Of a stretch of DNA of 64,000 nt, positions 45,870 to 54,322 are shown piece after piece (positions within the stretch are counted from its first letter, which is position 1; every line of letters begins with the position of its first letter). Source of the stretch: Mycobacterium sp. SMC-8 (GTDB lineage Bacteria > Actinomycetota > Actinomycetes > Mycobacteriales > Mycobacteriaceae); NCBI RefSeq assembly GCF_025263565.1, contig NZ_CP079865.1, positions 310,001 through 374,000 on the forward strand, in the 5' to 3' direction. Under the pieces are notes generated by a model. It searched no databases, was not told where the DNA came from, and was given only the letters and a program-made list of their open reading frames with translations. Both the position numbers and the translations under genes were made by a program.

Positions 45870-46118
45870 ATGAAGGCTCGCCTGAGCACTGTTGCTGCTC
45901 TCCTTGTCGCCGGCGGTGCTTCCGTGGCCATCGCCGCAGCTCCTGCGGCGTCTGCCCAGCCGAATTGCGCCACGACGTCGGCGGGCGCCGGGGGGCGGAC
46001 CGAGGTTTGCCAGTCGCCGGGCAACGCCCAGATCAGCTCGACCCCCGGGCAATACGCCATGCCGTGGTACGGCGGTGGCATGTTCCCGTGGGAAGGCTAC
46101 GGCCCGTTCATCTTCTGA
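45870..46118 (+). CDS. small secreted two-cysteine protein
   Basis: 82 residues from the ATG at 45870, with GGAAGG 9 bases upstream; ATG at 45861 has no room for a ribosome site. Signal peptide MKARLSTVAALLVAGGAS with a likely cut after PAASA. The mature part (about 50 residues) has two Cys (QPNCATTS and TEVCQSPG), then QISSTP and an aromatic end (WYGGGMFPWEGYGPFIF). Related to the broken gene directly downstream. Confidence 0.75.
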   Translation: MKARLSTVAALLVAGGASVAIAAAPAASAQPNCATTSAGAGGRTEVCQSPGNAQISSTPGQYAMPWYGGGMFPWEGYGPFIF

Positions 46119-46122
46119 TTCC

Positions 46123-46358
46123 GTGACCGTCGTGTCTCGCTCTGCGACAGGGCTTTTCGTGGCTCTCGGGGTGGCGGCGATCCTGCCCCCACCGCGTCGG
46201 CCGCCCCGGACTGTACGGACCTCGGCAAGACGGTGACGTTCTGCGAGACCAACGGAAGCACCCAGATCACCACCACCCCACCGCCGTGGAACTACGGCGG
46301 CTGGACCGGTATCGGGGTGTGGCCGTTGGTCGGCGCATACGGCCTCGGCCCCTGGTGA
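46123..46358 (+). pseudogene. frameshifted paralogue of the small secreted protein
   Basis: Begins GTG at 46123 (VTVVSRSATGLFVALGVAAIL), loses frame at about 46185 through a single-base deletion (CTG-CCCCC where CTG-GCCCCC is expected), and resumes as PTASAAPDCTDLGKTVTFC, then NGSTQITTTPPPW and a Gly/Trp/Tyr-rich end to TGA at 46358. Cys spacing, QI-x-TTP motif and aromatic tail match the preceding gene, so it is a decayed tandem duplicate, unless the base is a sequencing error. Confidence 0.7.
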
Positions 46359-46396
46359 CCGCTGTTCCGGCACCATCGCGGGACTGGCCCGACCCA

Positions 46397-46414
46397 TAGG
46401 TTTCGGCTAACCTA
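46397..46414. promoter_or_regulatory. DtxR-family (MntR/IdeR-like) operator before mntH
   Basis: TAGGTT-TCGGCT-AACCTA is an exact 6-6-6 inverted repeat. Its right half with flank, GGCTAACCTAA, equals half of the DtxR/IdeR consensus TTAGGTTAGGCTAACCTAA. It is 37-55 bases upstream of the mntH start. Confidence 0.6.
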
Positions 46415-46451
46415 ACTTTTCTATTCGCATTGCCGGATGAAAAGGGGTGCC

Positions 46452-47678
46452 GTGACGCGCCAGGCCGAAGCACCGACGCGCTCACGCTGGGTGCTGCTCG
46501 GGCCCGCATTCGTCGCCGCGATCGCTTACGTCGACCCCGGCAACGTGGCCGCGAACGTCAGCGCCGGCGCGCAGTTCGGATTCCTGCTGCTGTGGGTCAT
46601 CGTGGCCGCCAACCTGATGGCCTGTCTGGTGCAGTACCTGTCCGCCAAGCTCGGGCTGGTGAGCGGTATGTCGCTTCCCGAAGCGGTCGGTGGTCGGATG
46701 GGCCGGCCCACCCGGCTGGCCTACTGGCTCCAGGCCGAATTAGTGGCCATGGCAACGGATCTGGCCGAGGTAGTGGGCGGAGCGATCGCGCTCTACCTGT
46801 TGTTCGACCTGCCACTGCTCGTCGGCGGCGTGATCACCGGTGCGGTCTCGCTGGTGTTGCTGCTCGTCAAAGACCAGCGCGGACAACGGATGTTCGAGCG
46901 GGTGATCACCGGCCTGCTGCTGGTCATCGCAATCGGTTTCCTGACAAGTCTTTTCGCGTCACCGCCGCCGGTCGACGACACGGTCGCGGGCCTGCTGCCG
47001 CGGTTCGACGGCCCCGAGAGCGTCCTGCTCGCCGCGGCGATGCTCGGCGCGACGGTCATGCCGCACGCCGTCTACCTTCATTCGGGGCTGGCCCGCGACC
47101 GCCATGGCCATCCCGAACCCGGACCTACCCGCCGGATGCTGCTCCGGGTCACCCGCTGGGATGTCGGCATCGCGATGCTCGTCGCCGGCGCGGTCAATCT
47201 GTCCATGCTTCTCGTGGCGGCGACCAATCTGCAGGGCGTCGAGAACACCGACTCGATCGAGGGCGCGCACGCCGCGGTGCAGACCGCACTCGGCCCCACC
47301 GTCGCCTTGCTGTTCGCGATCGGCCTGCTGGCGTCCGGGCTGGCGTCGTCGTCGGTCGGGGCATACGCCGGCGCGATGATCATGCAGGGCCTGATCCGCC
47401 GGTCGGTGCCACTGATCACGCGCCGGCTGATCACGCTGCTGCCCGCGCTGGCGGTGTTGGCCGCCGGGGTGGATCCGAGCCGCGCCCTGGTGCTCTCGCA
47501 GGTGGTGCTGTCGTTCGGGATCCCATTCGCACTGATCCCGCTGGTCCGGCTCACCGCCGACGCCCGACTGATGGGTGATGACGTCAACCATCGGCTCACC
47601 ACGACGCTCGGCTGGATCGTCGCCGGCCTGATTACCCTGTTGAACGTGGTGCTGATCTATCTCACGCTGACCGGCTGA
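46452..47678 (+). CDS. mntH: Nramp-family Mn2+ transporter MntH
   Basis: 408 residues from GTG 46452, which has AAAAGGGG 6 bases upstream; ATG at 46437 gives 413. Eleven membrane segments. The metal-site motif DPGN is in AAIAYVDPGNVAANV (TM1), and MPHAVYLHSGL contains the TM6 MPH motif. Proton-coupled uptake of Mn2+ and related divalent metals across the inner membrane. Controlled, by inference, by the DtxR-like dyad upstream. The next gene starts at the base after its stop. Confidence 0.92.
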   Translation: MTRQAEAPTRSRWVLLGPAFVAAIAYVDPGNVAANVSAGAQFGFLLLWVIVAANLMACLVQYLSAKLGLVSGMSLPEAVGGRMGRPTRLAYWLQAELVAMATDLAEVVGGAIALYLLFDLPLLVGGVITGAVSLVLLLVKDQRGQRMFERVITGLLLVIAIGFLTSLFASPPPVDDTVAGLLPRFDGPESVLLAAAMLGATVMPHAVYLHSGLARDRHGHPEPGPTRRMLLRVTRWDVGIAMLVAGAVNLSMLLVAATNLQGVENTDSIEGAHAAVQTALGPTVALLFAIGLLASGLASSSVGAYAGAMIMQGLIRRSVPLITRRLITLLPALAVLAAGVDPSRALVLSQVVLSFGIPFALIPLVRLTADARLMGDDVNHRLTTTLGWIVAGLITLLNVVLIYLTLTG

Positions 47679-48782
47679 ATGGGCGGTCGGCATATCTACT
47701 TCGCGTACGGGTCGAATCTGTGCGTGCAGCAGATGGCGCGCCGATGCCCCGATGCCACCGACCCGCGCCCGGCGACGCTGGCCGATCACGACTGGCTGAT
47801 CAACCAGCGCGGGGTCGCGACGGTGGAACCGCTGGCCGGCAGCGTGGTGCACGGCGTGGTGTGGCGGGTCTCCGATCGCGACCTGGCCACGCTGGACAGT
47901 GCCGAAGGAGTTCCGGTGCGGTACCGGCGCGACGAACTCACCGTCATGACCGAGCGGGGACCGTCGAGCGCGTGGGTGTACATCGACCATCGCGTCGAAG
48001 CCGGGCCGCCGCGTCCCGGCTATCTCGAGCGCATCCTCGCCGGTGCCCGCCATCACGGGCTGCCCCACAACTGGATCCAGTTCCTGGAGAGGTGGGATCC
48101 GAGTCGCTGGCCGCATCGCCGCGCGTCCGCCGATGATGCCGGGCCGCAATCGCTCTCCGAGCTGCTCACCGATCCGGCCGTCGTCGAGGACTCGGTGCTG
48201 AAGTCCCGGTTCGGGTTCCTGGCCATCCACGGCGGCGGCCTGGAGCAGATGACCGATGTGATCGCCGAACGCGCCGCGGACGCAGCGGGCGCTTCGCTGT
48301 ATACGGTGCGTCATCCCGACCGCTACCCCCACCACCTGGCCTCGGCGCGTTATGACCCGGCGCAGTCGGATCGGCTCGCGGAGTTCCTCGACCACATCGA
48401 GGTGGCGGTGTCCCTGCACGGCTACGGCCGGCTGGGGCGCAGCACCCAGATCCTGGCCGGTGGGCGCAATCGCGGCCTGACCGACCACGTCGCCCGCCAT
48501 GTCGGCATCCCCGGCTACCGGGTCGTCACCGACCTGGAGGCGATCCCGAGAGAGCTCCGGGGCCTGCACCCGGACAATCCGGTCAACCGGGTCCGCGGGG
48601 GCGGCACCCAGCTTGAACTCCCACCGCGGGTTCGCGGGCTGAGCCCCCGCAGCGGGCTGCCCAGCGACGACGGGCTGTTCGCTGCGACCTCCGCACTGGT
48701 GCGGGGACTGGCGGCCGCCGCACGCTCGTGGCAGATGTCGGGTCGGTGCGCCATGCGGACATCGTCGGATCCGCAAGGCTGA
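47679..48782 (+). CDS. fusion of gamma-glutamylcyclotransferase-like and poly-gamma-glutamate hydrolase-like domains
   Basis: 367 residues. Residues 5-130 form a GGCT-like barrel: IYFAYGSNLCVQQM is the YGSN substrate loop, with LDSAEGVPVRYRRDELTV. Residues about 170-320 match the zinc poly-gamma-glutamate hydrolase family (PF05908): FLAIHGGGLEQMTDVIAERA, then SLHGYGRLGRSTQILAGG with a second His. Both parts act on gamma-glutamyl bonds in known relatives. The start touches the mntH stop, so translation is probably coupled. Substrate could be gamma-glutamyl peptides or tailing. Confidence 0.65.
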   Translation: MGGRHIYFAYGSNLCVQQMARRCPDATDPRPATLADHDWLINQRGVATVEPLAGSVVHGVVWRVSDRDLATLDSAEGVPVRYRRDELTVMTERGPSSAWVYIDHRVEAGPPRPGYLERILAGARHHGLPHNWIQFLERWDPSRWPHRRASADDAGPQSLSELLTDPAVVEDSVLKSRFGFLAIHGGGLEQMTDVIAERAADAAGASLYTVRHPDRYPHHLASARYDPAQSDRLAEFLDHIEVAVSLHGYGRLGRSTQILAGGRNRGLTDHVARHVGIPGYRVVTDLEAIPRELRGLHPDNPVNRVRGGGTQLELPPRVRGLSPRSGLPSDDGLFAATSALVRGLAAAARSWQMSGRCAMRTSSDPQG

Positions 48783-48826
48783 CGCCAATCTGCTGACCCA
48801 ACCCGACTCCCCCGTCGGCAACCGAC

Positions 48827-48855
48827 CCATCCACGCCCGACCCCGCTCCGAATAG
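48827..48855 (+). promoter_or_regulatory. SigK-type promoter
   Basis: CCATCC (48827-48832), 15-base spacer, CCGAATAG (48848-48855): an exact match to the published SigK promoter form CCATCC-N15-17-CCGAATAG. The expected start site falls at the GTG 48861 of the DUF1365 gene, giving an autoregulated transcript through sigK and rskA. Confidence 0.85.
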
Positions 48856-48860
48856 CTGAT

Positions 48861-49694
48861 GTGAAATCCGACTGTCGAGGCGGCGACCGCGGGAATGCGG
48901 CCGTGTACCGCACGCGCATCACCCACCTGCGGCGCGCACCTGTGCACCATTACTTCGAACACCGCAGCTACAGCTGGTTCGTCGATCTGGACGCGCTGCC
49001 CCGCCTGCCGGGATGGCTGCGGCCGTTCGCCCGCTTCGAGGCCCGCGACCACCTGTGGGAAGCGCCGCAGGACACCCTGCGGGGCAGGGTCGACGCGTTC
49101 CTGGCGGAGAAGGGCATCGACCTGGGCGGCGGAACGGTCACCGCGCTGATGCAACCGCGGGTGCTCGGGCAGGAGTTCAACCCGCTGACCCTGTTCTGGT
49201 GCCACGACGCCCGCGGAGTGCTGCGCTGTGTCATCGCCGAGGTCCACAACGCGGCCGGCGGCCGGTACGCATACCTGCTTCCGCCCTGCGGCGACCGACC
49301 GGTGATGGTGGACAAGAAGTTCCGGACGTCACCGTTCAACGGAGTGGACGGGCACTATCTGGTGCGGGCCCCGCAACCCGACGAAAGACTCGACGTGACG
49401 ATCTCGCTGCACCGCGACCAGCAGCCGGCCATCGTGGCGACGATGCGGGGTACCCGCCGGCCGGCCGGTGTCGGTCAGATCCTCGCGCTGCAGGTCGTCG
49501 CCCCGCTGTCACCGCTGATGAACCGGATGAGCATGCGCACCCAGGCCGCACTGTTGTGGCTGCGCAGGGTGCCGGTAATTCCCGAGGGGTCCGACGAGGA
49601 TCGGGCGACAGTCCGTGACGGCCGGGCGACGGTCGGCAAAGGAACTTCCGGAACGATCTTGACCAGGGGTCCGCTGGAGACACGATCGCCATGA
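48861..49694 (+). CDS. DUF1365 protein (Rv0448c-like)
   Basis: 277 residues from GTG 48861, where the SigK promoter predicts transcription to start; GTG 48903 is an alternative. Family features include YRTRITHLRRAPVHHYFEHR near the start, the acidic WLRPFARFEARDHL and PRVLGQEFNPLTLFWCHD, plus VDKKFRTSPFNGVDG. DUF1365 proteins are usually next to an FAD oxidoreductase and a cyclopropane-synthase-like methyltransferase and are linked to lipid modification; both partners are missing here. The stop overlaps sigK (ATGA). Confidence 0.85.
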   Translation: MKSDCRGGDRGNAAVYRTRITHLRRAPVHHYFEHRSYSWFVDLDALPRLPGWLRPFARFEARDHLWEAPQDTLRGRVDAFLAEKGIDLGGGTVTALMQPRVLGQEFNPLTLFWCHDARGVLRCVIAEVHNAAGGRYAYLLPPCGDRPVMVDKKFRTSPFNGVDGHYLVRAPQPDERLDVTISLHRDQQPAIVATMRGTRRPAGVGQILALQVVAPLSPLMNRMSMRTQAALLWLRRVPVIPEGSDEDRATVRDGRATVGKGTSGTILTRGPLETRSP

Positions 49695-50278
49695 CGTCAT
49701 CGGTCCTGGTAGCTGCCGCTAGGCTACCGCTCGTGACCGCCGAACTCGACGCTCTTCTGCGCCAGGTGGCCCGCCGCGATGCCGACGCGTTCGCCGCGTT
49801 CTACAACCAGACCCGGTCCCGCGTCTACGGACTGGTCATCCGGGTGCTGCGCGACCCCGGTTACAGCGAGGAAACGACGCAGGACATCTATCTGCAGGTA
49901 TGGCGCAACGCGGCGAACTACAACCCGGAGGCCGGGTCGCCGCTGACCTGGCTGCTGACCCTGGCCCATCGCCGCGCGGTGGACCGGGTGCGCGCCGAGC
50001 AGGCGGCCAGCACCCGGGAGTCCCGCTACGGCGCCGCCTCGGTGGAACCGCCGACCGATCACGTCGCCGACGAGGTGCTCCTCGACGACGAGCGCCGCCG
50101 GGTGGCCGACTGCCTGGGTTCGTTGACCGACACCCAGCGGGAGTGCATCCAGTTGGCTTATTACGACGGTCTGACTTACGTCCAGGTCTCCGAGCGGTTG
50201 GCGGCGAACCTGGCCACAATCAAATCGCGGATGCGCGACGGTATCCGCGGCCTGCGCAGATGTTTGGGGGTGGCATGA
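49691..50278 (+). CDS. sigK: ECF sigma factor SigK
   Basis: 195 residues. Region 2 (about 20-90): [20 protein letters not shown] and [18 protein letters not shown]. Region 4 (about 130-190): [20 protein letters not shown] with the [23 protein letters not shown]. Close to M. tuberculosis SigK, which drives mpt70/mpt83-type secreted antigen genes when released from RskA. Overlaps both neighbours (ATGA each side), so DUF1365-sigK-rskA is one coupled operon that starts at a SigK promoter. Confidence 0.93.
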   Translation: MTSSVLVAAARLPLVTAELDALLRQVARRDADAFAAFYNQTRSRVYGLVIRVLRDPGYSEETTQDIYLQVWRNAANYNPEAGSPLTWLLTLAHRRAVDRVRAEQAASTRESRYGAASVEPPTDHVADEVLLDDERRRVADCLGSLTDTQRECIQLAYYDGLTYVQVSERLAANLATIKSRMRDGIRGLRRCLGVA

Positions 50279-50991
50279 CCAGCGCACAGAACGAGCTTCT
50301 GACGCTCGCGACGCCCTACGCGCTGCACGCGCTGAGCGGCGCCGAGCGGGCCGATGTGGACCACCGGCTGGCCACCGCGGAACCTGATGTCGCTGCGGCG
50401 TTTCTGGCCGAGGTGCGGTCGGTGCAGGAGACCATGGCCGTGCTTGCCAGCGCCACCGCCGTCGAACCTCCCGCGCACCTGCGTGATGCGGTGCTGCGCC
50501 AGATCGCCGACGACCCGGTCCGGTCTCTGCCCACCCAGCCACGCTCCCGCAGGCGCGCGGCCGCGGTGCTGACCGCGGCGGCCGCCGTGGTGATCGGCCT
50601 CGGCGCCGTCGGCGTCGGGTACGCGCTGCGGCCGGCCTCGGCACCGACGACCGCCGAGCAGGTCTTCGCCGCACCCGACGTGCGCACGATCTCCGGCGAG
50701 ATCCCCGGCGGCGGCACCGCGACCGTGGTGTTCTCGCGTGAACGCAATTCCGGGGTGCTGGTGATGAACAACGTTCCGCCCCCGCAACCGGGCACCGTGT
50801 ACCAGATGTGGCTGGTCGACGCCGCCGGTCCGCACTCAGCTGGGACCATGGACTCTGCGGCGGTCGCGCCGTCGACCACGGCCGTGCTGCCCGATCTCGG
50901 GTCGTCGCGGGCGCTGGCGTTCACCGTCGAACCGCCGGGTGGTTCCTCGCAGCCGAGCAGCCCGGTGTTCGCCGAACTGCCGCTCACCTAG
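50275..50991 (+). CDS. rskA: anti-sigma-K factor RskA
   Basis: 238 residues. Cytosolic anti-sigma domain (about 1-90: [20 protein letters not shown]), one membrane segment (about 98-120: [20 protein letters not shown]), and an extracytoplasmic RskA domain (about 130-238: [33 protein letters not shown]). Regulated proteolysis of such factors releases SigK. The convergent broken ligase gene overlaps its last 8 bases. Confidence 0.93.
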   Translation: MTSAQNELLTLATPYALHALSGAERADVDHRLATAEPDVAAAFLAEVRSVQETMAVLASATAVEPPAHLRDAVLRQIADDPVRSLPTQPRSRRRAAAVLTAAAAVVIGLGAVGVGYALRPASAPTTAEQVFAAPDVRTISGEIPGGGTATVVFSRERNSGVLVMNNVPPPQPGTVYQMWLVDAAGPHSAGTMDSAAVAPSTTAVLPDLGSSRALAFTVEPPGGSSQPSSPVFAELPLT

Positions 50992-51599
50992 TCTCCTCCA
51001 GCGTTGCGGCGGCCACTTCGGCCAGCACGTCAGCGACGTCATACCTTCTGCGCCACGCGCGCTGCTGTCGCAGCGCGCCGTTGCCGACAGTCGTGACACG
51101 CTCGAGGCCCGCGCGCACCAGCGGGAGGTCGCCGGTGGCCTCCAGCGCCGGCGCGATGCGGTCGACGAGACCGGCCAGCAGTGCTGACATCGGTGCGGGC
51201 GCATGGTTCTCCAGGTCGACGCCGTCGCCGTCCACGCCCTCCCGCGCCGCCTTCCAGTACGCGGCCTTGAGCGCGTACGGCGCCAGCGGCAGCACGGGCT
51301 CACCGTGTCGTTCGTCGTCCAGGGCGGTCATCACGCAGCCGCGCACCAGCGCGGCGAACAGCACGGTCTCGGTCACCGTCGCGGGCACGTCGGCCACCCG
51401 CACCTCCACGGTCGGGAAGTTCGCCGACGGCCGCACGTCCCAGTGTCTCGACCTGGCAGCTGGTGAGCTCCAGCTGCAGTTCCACATCCTGCTCGGCGGC
51501 GCGTTCGGCGACCTCGCGGTTGAGCGCGGTGGGTTGGCCCGAACCCGGGTCGACGAGGAGGAACTCCTCTTCGACCCCGAGAGTTGGAACGTCTGCCAT
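50984..51599 (-). pseudogene. carboxylate-amine ligase (YbdK/GCS2) with internal deletion
   Basis: The minus strand begins with an intact family N-terminus, MADVPTLGVEEEFLLVDPGS to QLELTSCQVET. At about 51441-51449 it jumps out of frame to WDVRPSANFPTVEVRVADVP and the normal C-terminal 150 residues. Functional members are about 370 residues; about 160-170 central residues, including most of the ATP and substrate site, are deleted. The two parts are in different frames, so this is a pseudogene. Confidence 0.82.
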
Positions 51600-51730
51600 G
51601 TCTGGGCCTCACACGAAAATTTGATCCGGCCCGTCGGATAATTCGACGACGGGCCGGATCGGGGCGATGAAAGTCGATTGCGTATATGCCCCTGCCGATT
51701 CCGATTCAAACCTGGACCTACCATCACGAT

Positions 51731-52555
51731 GTGGCAAAGAACTTCCGGTTCGGGATCGGGCTGACGCGGACCGGTTCCCGGGCCCAGATCGTCGAGAACG
51801 CGCGACGCGCCGAAAGCCTCGGTTTCGACGTCCTGCATGTGCCTGATCACCTCGGCGGTCCGGCGCCGTTCCCGGTGCTGACCGCGGTCGCGACGGCGAC
51901 CTCGACGCTGCGGGTCGGCACCTTCGTCATCAACGCGGCGTTCTACCGTCCCGCGCTGCTGGCGCGCGACGTCGCGGCACTGCGCGACATCAGCGACGGA
52001 CGGTTCGAGCTCGGTCTGGGCACCGGCTACGTCAAGGAGGAGTTCGACGCCGCCGGCATCCCCTTCCCCAGCGCCGGACAACGCGTCGACCACCTGCGGT
52101 CGACGACGGAGTACATGGCCGCGCAGCTGCCCGATGTCCCGATCATGATCGCCGGCAACGGCGACCGAGTGCTGCGGATCGCGGCCCGTTCAGCGCACAT
52201 CATCGGCCTCACCGGCGGTGACCGTGCGGCCTCGGCCGACGAGGATCCGCTGGCTGAGCGGATCGCGTTCGTGCGGGAGGCGGCCGGGGCGCGGTTCGCC
52301 GAACTGGAACTCAACCTGGCGATCACGGCGATGCCGGTCGACGGTTCCGGCGTGCCGGATCTGACTATCCCCCGGATCTCGCTGCCGGGGCTCACCGACG
52401 AGCAGTTGCTGCGCCATCCCGGCGTGCTGTCGGGGTCCGCCGAGGATATCGCCGAGCGAATCCGTGGGTACCGCGACGACTACGGCATCAGCTATCTGAT
52501 CGTGCAGATGCGGCACGCCGACGCGTTCGGCAAGGTGATGGAGCTACTGCAATAG
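51731..52555 (+). CDS. LLM-class F420-dependent oxidoreductase (TIGR03621-type)
   Basis: 274 residues from GTG 51731. A -10-like TACCAT (51719-51724) ends 6 bases before the GTG, suggesting a leaderless message; ATG 51686 would add 15 unmatched residues. Luciferase-like barrel: NFRFGIGLTRTGSRAQIVEN, VLHVPDHLGGPAPF, ISDGRFELGLGTGYVKEEFD and PIMIAGNGDRVLRIAARSAH. Probably F420-dependent; no KstR box in front. Convergent with the cytochrome-oxidase-like genes. Confidence 0.78.
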   Translation: MAKNFRFGIGLTRTGSRAQIVENARRAESLGFDVLHVPDHLGGPAPFPVLTAVATATSTLRVGTFVINAAFYRPALLARDVAALRDISDGRFELGLGTGYVKEEFDAAGIPFPSAGQRVDHLRSTTEYMAAQLPDVPIMIAGNGDRVLRIAARSAHIIGLTGGDRAASADEDPLAERIAFVREAAGARFAELELNLAITAMPVDGSGVPDLTIPRISLPGLTDEQLLRHPGVLSGSAEDIAERIRGYRDDYGISYLIVQMRHADAFGKVMELLQ

Positions 52556-52825
52556 CTAGAGCCACAGGTAGAGGGCCGACAGCAGCGCCCACATGCCCAC
52601 GCAATACAGCTCGAACGCCGCGCGCAGCGGGATCGGTGCGTGCCGCAACTCCATGAAGTCGAGCCCGACGAGGCGCACCTTGATCGCGGCGATGGCCAGG
52701 ACGACCACGGCCACCACCGATCCGGTGCCGTGCTCGGCACCGACCGCCCAGGACACGACGGTCGCGGCGACGAGGAACAGCCAGGTCGCCCCGGCCCGAT
52801 TCGTCAGCAGACTCAACGCGGTCAT
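52556..52825 (-). CDS. cytochrome c oxidase subunit IV-like protein
   Basis: 89 residues, three membrane helices. KVRLVGLDFMELRHAP between helices 2 and 3 is the marker of the prokaryotic COX4 (NorF/CyoD-like) family, PF03626. It follows the subunit-III-like gene by one base. The pair resembles NorE/NorF accessory genes of nitric oxide reductase, but no catalytic subunit is encoded nearby. Confidence 0.8.
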   Translation of the reverse strand: MTALSLLTNRAGATWLFLVAATVVSWAVGAEHGTGSVVAVVVLAIAAIKVRLVGLDFMELRHAPIPLRAAFELYCVGMWALLSALYLWL

Positions 52826-53410
52826 TCAGCTCACCAGGTACAGCAGCGCGAACAAGAAGATCCACAGCAGGTCGACCAGGTGCCAGAAGCAAGCGCCGCC
52901 CTCGACCAGCGCGGTGCGGGTGGGCCCCAGTTCGGCGCGCCGGGTCTGACTGAGCACGAACGACAGCGCGCCGAGCCCGAGGCATACGTGGAACAGGTGC
53001 AGCCCGGTGAGGATGACGTAGTACAGGTAAAAGTCGTTGGCGCCTGGGCCGTGCCCGGCCGCCGCGAGTGCGACGTACTCGAACACCTTCAGACCGATGA
53101 AGACCAGCCCGCACAGCATGGCCGCAGCGACAGCGCGGGTGGCGATCACCCCGGCGCCGGCGCGCAGAGCGTTGAGCGCCAGCACCACGCCCAGCGAACT
53201 GGTGAGCAGCACGAGCGTGTTGGTGACGGCGACGCCCAGATGCAGCGTGGCGCGGGCGGTGTCGAACACTTCCGGCGCTTTGGCGCGCTCCACCAGGAAG
53301 GTCACGAAGAACGCTCCGAAGACCAGCATGTCGCCGAACAGGAAGACCCAGGTGCCGCTCTCGCCGGGGATTCTGCGGGCGGGACGGGGCGGGGCGGCCG
53401 TGTCGGTCAC
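52826..53410 (-). CDS. cytochrome c oxidase subunit III-like (NorE-type)
   Basis: 194 residues from GTG 53410. Five membrane helices: TWVFLFGDMLVFGAFFVTFL, then LVLLTSSLGVVLALNAL, the FIGLKVFEYVA helix with conserved Glu, YYVILTGLHLFHVCLGLGAL, and FWHLVDLLWIFLFALLYLV. The GLHLFHV and WHLVDLLWIF motifs are diagnostic for subunit III. Overlaps the upstream membrane gene by four bases. Either a terminal-oxidase accessory protein or NorE. Confidence 0.82.
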   Translation of the reverse strand: MTDTAAPPRPARRIPGESGTWVFLFGDMLVFGAFFVTFLVERAKAPEVFDTARATLHLGVAVTNTLVLLTSSLGVVLALNALRAGAGVIATRAVAAAMLCGLVFIGLKVFEYVALAAAGHGPGANDFYLYYVILTGLHLFHVCLGLGALSFVLSQTRRAELGPTRTALVEGGACFWHLVDLLWIFLFALLYLVS

Positions 53411-54132
53411 GCGGGTTGGGCCTGCGCCGTCGCCGTCGCCTCGCTGCGCTGCTGGGCTCTGATGGACTTCAGCATCACCGCGGTGGTGGCGAACAGCCAC
53501 ACCACGAGCACCAAACCGGGGATGTAGAAGGCGAATACACCGTTCCAGGCCAGCGGCCCGTCGTTGAAGACCACCACCACGCAACCGGGCAGCGACAGCG
53601 TCGCCACCCACAGGTTGAGGTAGCCGTACCAGCGGGGGAACGTCGGCGGGTCGGTCTTGTCGATGAACGTCGCGACGGCCAGGGTGAGGTTCTGGATGAT
53701 GATGGTGCCGACGATGCCGATGAACCAAAGCCAGAACACGTCATTGAGGGCCTGGGTGAGTTCCGCGGAGCGCTCCTCGGGGCGGTAGGCGGCCACGCCG
53801 AGGAAGAACTGCGGGAACAGCAGCGCCGGGACGAACACGGTGGCGGCCATCAGCTGGGTCGTGGACAGCATTCCCCAGCGTCCTTCGACCCGGCGGATCC
53901 GCAGGACGATAGTCGCCAGGAACGGCAGCCCGAGCACGGCGCTGAGCAGCGCACCGGAGACGCCGAACCGGATCCAGAGTTTGTGGTCGACGAAGAACGC
54001 GGCGATCTCGTCCGCCGACGCGGCCGGGGACAGCGGCGGGAACAGTTGGGCCACACCGGAGAAACTGGCGCCGTAGAGCAGGATCATGATGCTGCCCAAC
54101 CAGGCGCCGAGACGTTGCAGAGTCAGCTCCAC
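53407..54132 (-). CDS. six-helix membrane protein, operon partner of the NorE-like gene
   Basis: About 241 residues from GTG 54132, which has TAGCGT about 7 bases upstream as a possible leaderless -10; ATG 54180 would give 257. Six hydrophobic segments, with LGAWLGSIMILLYGASFSGV first and FYIPGLVLVVWLFATTAVML last. No recognised family; I see no heme ligands in a known pattern. First gene of a three-gene leftward operon. Confidence 0.7.
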   Translation of the reverse strand: MELTLQRLGAWLGSIMILLYGASFSGVAQLFPPLSPAASADEIAAFFVDHKLWIRFGVSGALLSAVLGLPFLATIVLRIRRVEGRWGMLSTTQLMAATVFVPALLFPQFFLGVAAYRPEERSAELTQALNDVFWLWFIGIVGTIIIQNLTLAVATFIDKTDPPTFPRWYGYLNLWVATLSLPGCVVVVFNDGPLAWNGVFAFYIPGLVLVVWLFATTAVMLKSIRAQQRSEATATAQAQPA

Positions 54133-54249
54133 GGTGGAAACGCTACCGGCCACTCCGCAGAGTTTTGTCACTTTTGCCATACCTGGGATCGGCCGGTGCG
54201 GGCCCGCGACAACGGGAGGGTAAGCTCCCACCGGCATCGTCCCGTAGCT

Positions 54250-54322
54250 GCCCCCGTAGCTCAGGGGATAGAGCACGGCTCTCCTAAAGCCGGTGTCGCA
54301 GGTTCGAATCCTGCCGGGGGCA
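54250..54322 (+). tRNA. tRNA-Arg (anticodon CCU)
   Basis: Cloverleaf read by eye: acceptor GCCCCCG/CGGGGGC with discriminator A; D arm GCTC...GAGC; anticodon stem CGGCT/AGCCG with loop CTCCTAA, so the anticodon is CCU and it reads AGG; T arm GCAGG-TTCGAAT-CCTGC. No CCA is encoded. 73 bases. Confidence 0.95.

Noticed and set aside
46959..49247. A 762-codon open frame on the minus strand
   Set aside because: It lies opposite mntH, the GGCT/hydrolase fusion and DUF1365; the peptide is Arg/Gly/Gln-rich shadow sequence.
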